A stretch of 64,000 nt of DNA from Rotaria socialis (Eukaryota > Rotifera > Eurotatoria > Philodinida > Philodinidae), in contig CAJNYU010000743.1 of NCBI GenBank assembly GCA_905331475.1, positions 124,001 through 188,000 on the forward strand, written 5' to 3'. Within the stretch, counting starts at the first letter, position 1, and every line of letters starts with the position of its first letter. The notes under the pieces were generated by a model that searched no databases, was not told the DNA's origin, and saw only the letters and a list, made by a program, of their open reading frames with translations. A program made the position numbers and the translations under genes. This document shows positions 46,140 to 56,900 of this stretch, piece after piece.

Positions 46140-47096
46140 AGATAGCGATATATGTCGTGTTCATGGTCTTATGACACATGGCATGATAGCGAAATCTCTA
46201 TTAGCTCTCAATTTATTTCAGGTTCCATGTTGGGTTTTCGTTTTTCTGAGCTCTGGAACCTGCTAAGGGTTTATCGGGAAACAACGTTTTTCAGAAAATA
46301 CGCAGAATTAAGTAGCAAGGTATAGAATTAAGGGGTTAAGGATAGAAATAAGGGTTAGTGGGCAAATACAGGATCAGGATTATATATGCCTTCAATAAGA
46401 CAGATGCGTGTCTCAAGTGTGGATATACGTTGGGAGAGCTCTGTAGCGAACGAATTGGCAGTATATTTATGCTAGGCCGATATCATACGAAGCGCCACGC
46501 AAATCATCGACTACGGAACATTTTTTAAGCTAAAAAAAAGAATAGTCTTATACGAAACCTTTTTCGTACGAAACTAAAAAATGGTTCAGAATTCGTTTCA
46601 AATTTCGAAACTATTTTTTTAGTTTCGTATGATACCTTTTTTTTCAATGTAGACTGGCAGCACCGAGGAGAAGAAATACATGGACCGGGCAGAAAATCAA
46701 TTGTTTTTGCCAGCAGCTGGTGATAAAATTTTCAAACAGACCTGTAAAGGGGGTGGGAATAAGTGAAACTGAGGTAAGAATTAGACGAAAATTAAAGGTT
46801 TCAAGTAACAGCACTAAAAGTGAAGACGAAAAACGGACAGAATGGGACTCAAAGGTCCTTATGGCGGAGGAGCGGTTGAGTCTTACCTAGCCACAAAATA
46901 CATGGTTCAGAAATTTCGCGGTGATTAGCTCAAAGTTCCGTAGGGGGATCAGCTCGCCCCCTACATTAACCCCATCTCCTGGGTGGACTGTTTCACGTGA
47001 CCATGTCACACATCCACCCATGGTTTTTGCCGTAACAATGCCCTTTGTACAACAAAAATGGTCATTTGTCCCACGGAAATGGTCGCTTGTGTTATA
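46140..47096. other. No recognisable gene; degraded MITE
   Basis: 46525-46650 is a diverged relative of the GAAACC-type MITE at 40355 (TTTCGTACGAAACTAAAAAA, TACCTTTTTTTTCAATGTA). The rest shows no coding frame. Confidence 0.45.
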
Positions 47097-47097
47097 A

Positions 47098-47516
47098 AAG
47101 CTGTTAGCACAATCCCTGTGTGATTAAAAATGTGAAACACGACATAGTCACTGCAGAAAATTACACAGATATGGTTTACTCACGGGAGCTATTTGTTTAT
47201 TTTGTGATACAGCTCGTTTGCCGATACCAGTGATAAGTTGCGCAAGGCTGGAACAGCGTCTCTGATGATCTTTGCTAGGTCTGAAGATTGTCTGGCACGC
47301 TTTGTGATCGTCTCTGAAGATCTTGTGTAACTGCCTGCGATGGCTTCTGAAGTCTATGCAACGATCTGCGATGGTCTCTAGAGACTCAATACATCATAAT
47401 ACAGACCGTGAGAGAGACGCTCCACAGACCATCACAGACCGTGTAGACGGATGCCAGAAAAGGAGCTTTATCGTGTTTTACATTTTAATCCGACGGGGAT
47501 TGCGCTAACAGCTTTT
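47098..47516. mobile_element. MITE-like element with AAAGCTGTTAGC termini
   Basis: About 419 bp with ~48-bp inverted ends: left AAAGCTGTTAGCACAATCCC, right end reverse-complemented AAAAGCTGTTAGCGCAATCC, continuing into TGTAAAACACGA. The internal CATCATAATACAGACCGT segment matches 42353-42372, showing the same family. Target duplication unclear. The open frame 47323-47508 lies inside it and is not a gene. Confidence 0.7.
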
Positions 47517-48130
47517 TAACTAAGTGACAACTCGATCGATGAATTTTACACCTATTTCCAGATGGCAGCTTTTCTGTCTAAGGAATATTTTCAACTTGAA
47601 AATCACTTTTGAATCCGGAATCTGTACATAATCTAGATCCCAGCCAGGTATTTGTTGGCGTTCTATCACGAATCATAGGTATTTTATTAAAATTTCAGCT
47701 TGCGACATAGCATATACCGGCGAATCGAATAAAAGTATTTCGACCCGAGTTTTAACCGCAGAGAGGTCTATTTTTGATTAGGATACCCTTGAAATTTAGT
47801 CTAAAGAAAGCTTCATTTCCGAGATATTTAAAATCGAGGAATTTAATTTCTTTCTTTTTGTGTCAAATTGTATTCATTTGTCACTAAAATTTTTATTTTA
47901 TATCCTTGACTAATCTCGTGCCTGACAATAATTAATTAACGCAATGCTACCGTAATTGTGTGATCATCCGTTGTGTTCTATCCCATGCGTGGCCACCTGA
48001 ATGACATTGTATTTACCCAAAATCCGGACACTTTAAGGTGTTGCATTTAATCATATAAGATTGTATACACATATCTTTTTCGAAGAGAAATCGACAGTTA
48101 AATTCATTTCTTCTTTTCGATTTTATTATC
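47517..48130. other. Upstream region of the deoxysugar enzyme gene
   Basis: No coding frame of note. It should hold the promoter of the gene at 48192; no TATA box can be assigned with confidence. Confidence 0.4.
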
Positions 48131-48133
48131 TTC

Positions 48134-48135
48134 AG
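48134..48135 (+). promoter_or_regulatory. Splice acceptor before the deoxysugar enzyme gene
   Basis: TTCTTCTTTTCGATTTTATTATCTTCAG without the first bases ends about 57 nt upstream of the ATG at 48192: pyrimidine-rich with TTCAG. Fits a 5' UTR intron or spliced-leader site. Confidence 0.5.
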
Positions 48136-48191
48136 ACTGTTATGTTTGGTTGCTTTAGATTAAACATTATTGTTCTCATTATAAAATCAAG

Positions 48192-50558
48192 ATGTGCGAT
48201 CAAACTACAAGTGGCAATCTTTTTTCTTTTCCTCCTAATTCCGATTCTCTTGTGGATTGTGATATTGTCCCATCGTGGCGTACAAGCATTGCTACAGAAT
48301 GGAATACTCGTCGAGCTGCTGACAAAGAAAAGCAAACCGCTTTGTTTCCACTTGCAATGAATCCGTTTGGGGAAGATGAAATTCTTGCAATGACTGAAGT
48401 ATTATTATCAGGCCGCTTAACATTAGGTGCAGAAGTAGAAAAGGCTGAAAGAAAATTTTCTGAATTCATTGGAGCTCCATATGCTATAATGGTTAATTCT
48501 GGTAGCTCTGCTAACTTACTAGCCGTTTCGGCTATAACAAATAAGTTGCGCCGAGTGCACTGCGACCCTGGAGACCACGTACTAGTTCCTGCAGTATGCT
48601 GGTCAACAAGTGTTTTCCCGTTAATTCAAAATGGTCTTTGTCCTGTTTTTGTCGATGTTGACCCACATACGTTTAATGTAACTCTTACTGAACTAGAACG
48701 TAAACTGACAAGCCGTGTCAAAGCAGTTATGGCTGTACATGTACTAGGTAATTCTATAAATATGCAACAAATCACAGAATTCATTAATCGCCACAAGCTT
48801 ATATTGATTGAGGATACCTGCGAATCTTTAGGAAGTTTATGTCAAACCGGTATACGGAGCGAACGCAAAATGTTGGGTACATTTGGTAGTTTCGGTACGT
48901 TCTCGTTTTATTTTTCGCATCACATTACTAGTGGTGAAGGAGGAATGGTTATATGTAATACTGAAGAAGATTACAACATTGTGCGATGCTTACGTGCTCA
49001 TGGCTGGACACGCCATCTTACAAATCGTCAAACAATTGAAGAGAAATATGAAGATATTGACTCTCGCTTTCTATTTGTAAATATGGGTTATAATTTCAGG
49101 CCGTTAGAAGTTCAAGGTGCTATGCTCAATGTACAGTTAGATAAACTCCATATATTTAACACATGTCGTCGTGATAATTTAAGACGCATCAAAGAAACTC
49201 TATCGCGCGACGACAGATTTTCGCACTTAATGTCATTAATGGAAGCATCTGATGGTGTCGATCCTGCATGGTTTGGTCTAGGTGTACTGCTTAATCGTGT
49301 CTATGCACACCAACGTCTCGAATTCTTACAGTATCTAGAAAGAAATGGAATAGAAAATCGTCCTATCATAAGTGGTAATTTTGTTCGCCAACCTTGCGTC
49401 TCAGCTTTCTGTAATGACGAACACCCTGAGAACTATCCTGGTGCTGAGGCGATCCATACACGCGGTTTCTTTATTGGTATTCATCAAGTGCCACTCGATC
49501 AGACTGTGATCAACAAGCTTGCTAATGTCATCTTAGCATTTCCATTCTCTCCTTATCATGTGGTTGTAGTAACCGGAAGTAATGGAATGCTCGGAAAATA
49601 CATTCAAGACATCGTCCTCGAACGTTCTTCGGCAGATGGCTCCATCATAAAAATCACAAGTACAACACCGTTAAAGATTGTGACCAAGGATTCAGAATGG
49701 ATCTTTCTGACACGCCATGATGGAGATCTCTGCAAAGTAGACGATGTGAAAAATATTTTTAAACGATTTCTACCAACGCGCGTAGTACATTGTGCTGCAC
49801 ATCTTGCATCAATTCATGAAATGTCAGCTAAACCAGTTGACTTTTGGCTCAGCAATGTTACCATGAACAATAATATTCTCCAAACTGGATTTGAATTTCA
49901 AGCATGGAATGGACCAATCAAAGTGGTTTCGATATTATCTACAGTTATGTTTCCAAATAATGCTCAGTTTCCAATCGATGCCTCTCTTATATACGACGGA
50001 CCGCCTCATTCTGCATCAGAATCATACGCATATGCTAAAAGATCACTAGGACAACTTATACAATGGTATCGTAAACAGCATGGCTGTAATTTTGTGTCAG
50101 TATTGCCTGGCAATTTTTTTGGTGCTTATGGCGATTTTAATCCAAAGACGGCTCCACTTGTCAATGCACTAATCGCAAAAATGGAAAATCAGAGAGAACA
50201 TGATATTTCAGGTTCTCTTATCATGATGGGTACCGGTACACCTCTGCGTCAAGTTATGTATGCACGTGATCTTGCTAATATTGTCATTTGGACGTTAGGA
50301 AATTATAATGAGGATGCGCCATTAGTCGTTGCTGGACAGGAAGTCTCAATTTATCAGCTTGCTGAGCTTGTCCGAGACCAAGTGGGTTTTACTGGATGCC
50401 TCAAGTTCGACGGTGACATTAAATATGATGGACCATTCCGTCGTACATCAGATACATCAAGTTTTGAAAAATTTCATCCATCCTTTAAACTGACTTTACT
50501 TCCGACAGCTATTAAAGAAACACTTGAATGGTACAGAAGAAATAAATTAAAACAATGA
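48192..50558 (+). CDS. Bifunctional GDP-sugar enzyme: ColD/RfbH-type 3-dehydratase fused to a GDP-fucose-synthase-like reductase (788 aa)
   Basis: Single exon. Domain 1 (about 45-450) is a DegT/DnrJ/EryC1 PLP-fold enzyme: SGSSANL 103-109, PAVCWSTSVFPLIQNG 133-148, EDTCES with Asp208 as cofactor-ring partner, and FSFYFSHHITSGEGG 237-251. In aminotransferases a Lys stands where His243 is; His there marks the 3-dehydratases ColD and RfbH, which remove the 3-hydroxyl. Domain 2 (about 455-788) is a short-chain reductase closely resembling GDP-L-fucose synthase: TGSNGMLG 461-468, LSTVMFP 582-588, FPID, GPPH 603-606, YxxxK at Tyr612/Lys616, and LPGNFFGAYGDF 638-649. The likely substrate is GDP-4-keto-6-deoxymannose, as for ColD + ColC making GDP-colitose. 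However, the Cys of the S-x-C motif is Val585 and the catalytic His near 654-655 is absent, so epimerisation may be lost. AATAAA overlaps the last codons. Intron-free; likely acquired by transfer, with the second domain possibly animal-type. Confidence 0.85.
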   Translation: MCDQTTSGNLFSFPPNSDSLVDCDIVPSWRTSIATEWNTRRAADKEKQTALFPLAMNPFGEDEILAMTEVLLSGRLTLGAEVEKAERKFSEFIGAPYAIMVNSGSSANLLAVSAITNKLRRVHCDPGDHVLVPAVCWSTSVFPLIQNGLCPVFVDVDPHTFNVTLTELERKLTSRVKAVMAVHVLGNSINMQQITEFINRHKLILIEDTCESLGSLCQTGIRSERKMLGTFGSFGTFSFYFSHHITSGEGGMVICNTEEDYNIVRCLRAHGWTRHLTNRQTIEEKYEDIDSRFLFVNMGYNFRPLEVQGAMLNVQLDKLHIFNTCRRDNLRRIKETLSRDDRFSHLMSLMEASDGVDPAWFGLGVLLNRVYAHQRLEFLQYLERNGIENRPIISGNFVRQPCVSAFCNDEHPENYPGAEAIHTRGFFIGIHQVPLDQTVINKLANVILAFPFSPYHVVVVTGSNGMLGKYIQDIVLERSSADGSIIKITSTTPLKIVTKDSEWIFLTRHDGDLCKVDDVKNIFKRFLPTRVVHCAAHLASIHEMSAKPVDFWLSNVTMNNNILQTGFEFQAWNGPIKVVSILSTVMFPNNAQFPIDASLIYDGPPHSASESYAYAKRSLGQLIQWYRKQHGCNFVSVLPGNFFGAYGDFNPKTAPLVNALIAKMENQREHDISGSLIMMGTGTPLRQVMYARDLANIVIWTLGNYNEDAPLVVAGQEVSIYQLAELVRDQVGFTGCLKFDGDIKYDGPFRRTSDTSSFEKFHPSFKLTLLPTAIKETLEWYRRNKLKQ

Positions 50559-50868
50559 TAAAACTGAGTATATTTTCAAATAATACCTCTTGCCTTTCAC
50601 ATTCAGCAGCCCCAGTATAAAAATATAAAATACAGGTAATCCTTCAAATATAAGGGGCTTCGGCAACAATATTTGTTTGCTCTGAGTAGGGTGCGGGTGT
50701 GGGTAAGTGAGTGTGAATATGTCAGAAAGGCTGGTATCCACCAGAGATCGCATGCAATGGGGTTTATGATTTCAATCTGAGTTTGAAACGAAAAAAGAGC
50801 ACCACATTTCAAAACGAAACGAGGAACTAGGGGATCTTTAGAATAATTCACTTCAAACCTGAATTCTG
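50559..50868. other. 3' flank of the deoxysugar enzyme gene
   Basis: Contains a GGGTGCGGGTGTGGG stretch (50690-50705). No gene. Confidence 0.4.
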
Positions 50869-53463
50869 AATTCATATATGTGTATGTCCCCCTATAGGTA
50901 TGTTTTTTTTGGATGGGTGGGCTAGGGGGCTTGGTGGGCTTAGCTTGAATTCAGTTGAATTCTGAATTTCCCAAAATCAATGAAAACTTCCAAAAATCCT
51001 AAATTTGTCAAAATCAATGGATGCTCCTGAAACACACGAATTTCTCAGAAAGAAAGCAATTTTGAGAAGCATCGAATTCCTCATATCGGAACAAATTCAG
51101 TATCGAAAGAATAACATTAAATCAGATGTAACCAACGCACTCAAGTTCCCTATCGATGGAGACATGAATTTTTCTCTCTCACTAACCATCCTGCCGCAAC
51201 GCTAAATCTCGATCATTGAATCTCGATGAAAACCAGTCACTCCTGTCAAATAGAATAAAAAAATCGGTGCAACACTGGACAAGTACTCCTGAAAGAAAGA
51301 GTAATAAATCACGTACCTCCACACGTGGGCATTTTGCGCTGGGAACACGCCTGTCTAAGCACACACTCCAGGTTCTCAGATGTGAGTGCCGCAAAGAACG
51401 AATATGTTTTTCTGGATACTTTGGCTTGCAAGACATTGATGCTGCTTATTTCTGAAGTACTAATGCTAATACTTCTAAATAAAGGTTTTTAGTTGCCTCC
51501 GCCCAGTACACAGAAATGAATATGGTGAGAGTTATAAACACTGGTCAAAGCTTTCTGGGGTATGCCTGTTTAGTGCATAACCCCGAACCAAATCCAACCA
51601 TAGAATTTAGTTAGTTTGTCTCTGATTCATGCGAGTTATATTGGAAGTCTACTGTCGGATTGTTTGGCGAATGCGATTACTTGCTTTTCTTTAATCTCAG
51701 TGATTAATTTCATGCGCAGGACATGTGTTATGATACAACCGTGGTGTCTCATTATCATGTTCGTAATAGATTGTCCGTCTGTCTTGTAGTACAATATCGT
51801 TTTCAATAGGGATCCTCCCTCTTACGGCAACGAGACTAATTTCGTCGGTCATCGTAGTCGCTAGCACTTCCTACGTACTTTTCCCGTTATCCTTGTCATT
51901 TCTTTGTATGCTTTCATGCTTATATTTATTCAGACGCTAACGCTAGTTCAAAATTTTCGTGCCAATTCATTCTTATTTTATATGTGAACTTTTCTCTCAT
52001 CATCTTTTTGTTGCTACGGATATTCTAAATGCGCATGTTAAGTTTTATGGCTAGATAATCGCCAGGCTAAGGTACAGTTGCGTGTATCGGAAAGAGTAAT
52101 ACTTCTTTTGGCAATTTCTTTTCTCAAAATAGACTTTTCCTTTGTTACAAAAAGCGTGATATGATGAACTAAGGTAGCTGAATATGCTGCTTTCCATTAG
52201 CTGAGTCAAGTTGTATATCCAATACTTTTTTCCTTACTTGAATGAAATGAACATATTTGCTCCTTATGAGAATTCAAAAGGTATAGTAGAACTTTATCCT
52301 TTTACCTTGGAAAAAGTAATGAAAGTAATTTTCTTTTTCATATGAAGATTCTTTAACCTTATTTGAATGAACTTCATCTGAAATACTTGTCGGTACCACC
52401 TACATTAGCTTTTTTTTGTAAGAATATTTCATCAAAGCGGATTTTTAATGCACCATCGCTCCGCGTTAGCTTCAAAATTGCATGTTTCCTAATATTTCTC
52501 AAATAAAATAAAGTCTTGTTGTTGGTTAATGTTTTAGGCTTGCAAACAAGAGCGCTAGTGAAGAACTTGTGATTCATAAGTCAGATATGTACTGGCACTA
52601 TTACTGGTATTGGAGGTTTGGCACTCATTCTCGTACTAGCGAGTCGGCATTCGTAATCGAAATGTCCGCACTTTGCCAGCAATAGTTTCCTCTACTTCGA
52701 TCGTTCATATTTGCTTTCATCCTCTCTGCCATCCTCGTTGCTAATATACATGTGTGTTTCGGACGTAGACGGAGAATTGTGTGATATTAATATACTAAGT
52801 AAAGTGTTATTCCAACAACGCAGTTCAGAAAATCAACCATAAGATCTTTCAACATCAGATATGATCAAGCTAAAAAGTATTCTCTCTGCAACCTCAGCTT
52901 AATTCTTAGAATGAGAGTCATTGAAATATCTCACTGTTCCCTTTACTCTTCGAGTCATATCTTACAGTTCAGTTACATTTTTCAAGAATCTGAGCGTCAG
53001 ATTTGATGTAAGATTTCATAGATAAAGATTTTCGTAGGATTTTTTTCATGAATCTAACAACATGATACTGGATGAACTGTCGGATGACGTCAGTTGTTAT
53101 CATCACATTCTCAGCCCTGAATTCACGCAAGCAAAACTTAATTTGAAATTTTCTAAACGTGGAGTCTAGTCACACATATTTCAATGATAAATGCGGCCGG
53201 ATAACAGCAAGTTCTCACAGATATTTTTCCGTTTCCCTCTCAATCCAACACGAATCGATCGAATTCCGATATTATTCCGATTCACTAAATCAATTCGCTT
53301 GAATACGCCCATTAAGCCCAAACATGTGCATCGAGTCTAGTTCCTAAGCAAATGTAGCCTAAGCACTTTACTGGGAGCCCCTACAACACATAAAATCCAG
53401 ACCAAGTCCCCCCATCCTAGAAAAAAAACATATCCATAGGGGAACATACACATATATGAATTT
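50869..53463. repeat. 2.6-kb segment bounded by ~55-bp inverted repeats
   Basis: Left AATTCATATATGTGTATGTC at 50869 has its inverse ACATACACATATATGAATT at 53445-53463, and the match continues through CCCCTATAGGTATGTTTTTT to about 50924 and 53409. This could be an old transposon. Inside, short frames at 51005-51205 and 51216-51455 are not recognisable, and the rest is non-coding by eye. Confidence 0.55.
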
Positions 53464-53825
53464 ATAACTCTGAATGGAGAATTCATCGAAGTATTTGTTG
53501 TTTTCAGGTGATAAGATGTTTGGCTGAGTAGTTACGCTGCGGTATGAGCATATGGAATCTCGTTTCTGAATAGATTATAGTGACATTTTCTTGGATAAAC
53601 TGCCTTGATTGTGGTCAATATCGAATTGTTTGGTGTTGTTGTAGGATCCGCTAAGTTCTAGGTGTTTTGAAAAGTGCAGGTATTTTTTTCTGTTTTGAAT
53701 TCAGTTTGAAATGGAATACCCCATAGACTCGTTTTCGATCGTTCTGTCGAGTGAAAACAACCGAAATACATGAATAATCATAGCGCTCACCAATATAAAT
53801 TGCCAACTGTTTTACTTTTTTGTAG

Positions 53826-53973
53826 GTATGGATTTCGTCTGTTAAATGCATTTTTATGCATGGTGACTAATAGAGAAACTCAGTATTTTTGTCAGGAATA
53901 TAACGAAGACCTTGGTGGCATTTTAGAAGTGTATATCATGCTCTATCGTAATCCAAGGATTCATCATAAATAA
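53826..53973 (+). CDS. Possible 3' exon of an unrecognised gene
   Basis: After an acceptor-like TTTTACTTTTTTGTAG at 53825 the sequence is open to a TAA at 53971 and reads YGFRLLNAFLCMVTNRETQY then FCQEYNEDLGGILEVYIMLY, a protein-like composition. No matching upstream exon could be found. It may be a gene fragment. Confidence 0.3.
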
Positions 53974-54776
53974 GTTTTGTTTTTGTTGGGTTGCCCAACT
54001 TTAAGCATAAAAATAGAAAATCGTTTAAAACGAAGTTTACCTTTAATAAGAACCCACCGAGAAAGTTATCAGAGTTCGATAATTTCTCGAGTACTCTTTT
54101 GTAGAATGAATCTGTTGTAATATTATTAGAAAGATCACATTTCCAGGATTCTTGTCTATTCTCAATTGAATATCAAATGATTGCACATCGAGTAGAATAA
54201 TATAAATCACACTTATTGCGTCTCCGTTAGGAACATTTTCTCTATGTATAACGAATTCCTAAGTATTCATAAATACACAAATACCAAAAAAGAAAAGAGT
54301 CTACAAAATATTGAATAAAAGATAGACGCAAGGGGTGAAACAGTTTTCTAGTGATCTCTACGATTTCTAGCATTAGAAATTAGTTGGCTCTCCCTTGCCT
54401 GATGTAATGCTTCATGTACGAATAGAATAATTTACTGAAAAATCGTATTTACTTTCATATATGATTGTTCCTTATCTTTGAATAGATTCTTAGTGACTTG
54501 CTGAATCTTTCTAAGTTATTTCTATACAATATACTAATAGCGCTTCTTTTTGTGATTGTATTTTTAAGTATTCTGACCAATTGTCGTAGACCCAACTATT
54601 CGTCTATGTTTAATGGCACGATAGCATGACGTAACATTTCATGGACCAAAATGTGTTAAGCTGATTGTATCAACAATTTGGCCTTGTTTTTTTCTGTGTA
54701 GTCAGATATTGTTAAACATGCTATACTCGAGCGACTGACCCGAGAATGATAGATAATAGTTCATGGACTCTATGAG
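53974..54776. other. No recognisable gene
   Basis: AT-rich sequence without a credible frame, up to the border of the 1.4-kb duplication. Confidence 0.45.
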
Positions 54777-56194
54777 CGAGCATAAACACTCCGCATTAAC
54801 AAAATATAAAAGACAGTGCTACGCTGTATTTTTTAATGACGAATGATAAAGTAAAATATATATGGACTGAGTAAGATACATTAAAATATAATCATAAAAA
54901 GTCTTCAGTGTTCCTATTGTTTACTATTAGGCCTTGATTCTCATACATTTATTGGGTCTGAGAAATCGTTTGACGCATACATTAGGTGCACAACAATCGA
55001 ACACTTTTAATGCACAACTGACACAGCCTTTTGTACTGGCACGTCGTTGATGAGAGTCATCATCACTGTCATCTTCAGCTGTCATCATACGAGCCTTCAG
55101 TTCAGCCAGTGCTGCTTCGTCGTCGTCACTATCGGCAAACATACGCTTTCCATCGATCGACAAAGCAAATAATATGGTAGCCAGAAGACCGAATACTAGG
55201 AGTGTGCTGATTTGCATTCTTATCTTATATCTAAAATTACAAACAAAGAATAGTACAGACCTGTAGATTGACAAAATTGAAATCTGACTTCGGGAACAGC
55301 TTCTAGAATGTTAAGAAAGTAAAAGTTAATTTGATAGATTGAGAATTAGAAGAACCACTTTAGTTTGCTTGAACAAAATGATCAATTATTTTAGAATTCG
55401 TTGAGCTCGAAAAAACACGAGCTTTGCAGTTGATTTTTATAGCGTCGAGAATAATTTCAAAGATGTAGCGTTACAAAGTTTCTTCGAACATTTACTTGAC
55501 TGTTATGTATTCCAATATCGTACGAAAGCACTCAAAATGCTTGTCGTGCAGCTCAAAAAATACTTCACAATATTTGACTGATCGTTGTTGCATTGGAGAG
55601 GAATTCGTCGATTTCTATATGAAGTTTCACTTACCTTTGGCTACTATGAATAGTTTATAAATGATTACTCTGTGCATAGCAATCAGTTATTCTATCGTTT
55701 CGCTGACAGTCAAAAAATGAATCTAGAAATGTATAGTATTCTTGTGCATACAAAGATATTTATAGATGCGATTAGAGTATCGTTTTTGCCCATTATAATT
55801 TACCTTTCTTTACCCGAGGATTCATTGTGTTTATATGAGCAGAATATACATTTGTGCATTTTTAATAAATACATTATTAAGTATAGAATATATTTCTAAT
55901 GAATGGTTCTGAATAGAGTACTTTGAATAGAATTATTCATCTAATCATTTCGTGCCACCGATTTGCTAAGTAGTTTTGTGCCCACTATACTGTAAATAAG
56001 ATGAAAATGATTCACATGCCGATTATAACATTATTGTATTCAAGGATACATGCAATATTCATGAATAAGCGGACTGTTTTACTGCAGGTCGCAATTCTCG
56101 ATATCTTGTACAAATCAAAGAAAATGTATCTCTGACAAAAAAAAATAATTCGTCCTTACTAATCTTTACTAATTTAAAAAATAATGAAGATGTG
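54777..56194. repeat. 1.4-kb segmental duplication, copy 2
   Basis: Direct copy of 20919-22353, slightly shorter because of an 18-bp loss inside the coding region and a few single-base indels. Borders are sharp: the sequence before CGAGCATAAACACTCC and after GAAGATGTG differs completely between the copies. Confidence 0.9.
54927..55217 (-). CDS. Small secreted cysteine-rich peptide precursor, copy 2 (96 aa)
   Basis: Paralogue of 21069-21377: start at 55217 after the same TTTGTAATTTTAG acceptor, the same signal peptide (one Gly-to-Ala change), an acidic propeptide six residues shorter (three GTCACT units lost), the RR cleavage site, and all six cysteines in the same spacing. Changes in the mature part are N to K, F to L between the second and third cysteine, and I to R before the last cysteine. 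By eye about five amino-acid changes and four silent ones separate the copies, so the mature peptide is not strongly constrained outside its cysteines. Both copies have intact frames. Function unknown: secreted defence, signalling or toxin-like peptide. Confidence 0.75.
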   Translation of the reverse strand: MQISTLLVFGLLATILFALSIDGKRMFADSDDDEAALAELKARMMTAEDDSDDDSHQRRASTKGCVSCALKVFDCCAPNVCVKRFLRPNKCMRIKA

Positions 56195-56900
56195 TACGCG
56201 TTGCTGTTGATATGGTGGTTTATTTTGTTGACACACACGTGGATTTAGACTTGGAATAACATTAATGCATAGATGCCTATCGGCTGCTACGACGTAAATT
56301 TTCACAGCTCATGAACGAAAGTAGCTAAGAGACGTATGTGACAACATACTTGGGAAAAAAGACATAGTGGGCTTTATTCGATGATAATGATTATAGACCA
56401 AGAGAAGAAATGACATAATATATAGGTGTGTCAGTTTGTTAGACTTAAGAGGACGAAGAAGATGATTGAGAGACATGAATCCAATTTGATTCATTAGATT
56501 AAGTTTTTGGAAGAATATTCGAAGCGATGAAATAGGCTCCATCGCTCCATTCCCTTCCAAGTTCTACCCCAGCCTTGCAATGTTCTATATGTTTTTAGGT
56601 TAAAAGTTCCGTTGTGTTTAGTACATAACTGTTCATCGTGTCATTTTTCTTTTTAGATTATTTTCTCTTCTCTTCCCTTGCGCTGAACTCGAAGTCATTG
56701 CAGTTCTTTCATTTTGCTCTTGTGTTTGCTACTATTTTCTCTTTTTCGTTGTTGTAAGCGTCTCCGATGGTCACACCAAAAGCACACTCAAAATAAATCA
56801 CACATATTAATCAAATGTTCTGAATATTGACAAATTATGAGCGTATGAAGACTAGGTATCGGCTACATTAAAAGTAAGGGGTTCTAAAGTTGTCAGTATT
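56195..56900. other. 3' flank of the ADP-ribosylglycohydrolase gene
   Basis: Minus-strand frame 56309-56560 has no recognisable features. Probably intergenic plus 3' UTR. Confidence 0.4.
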
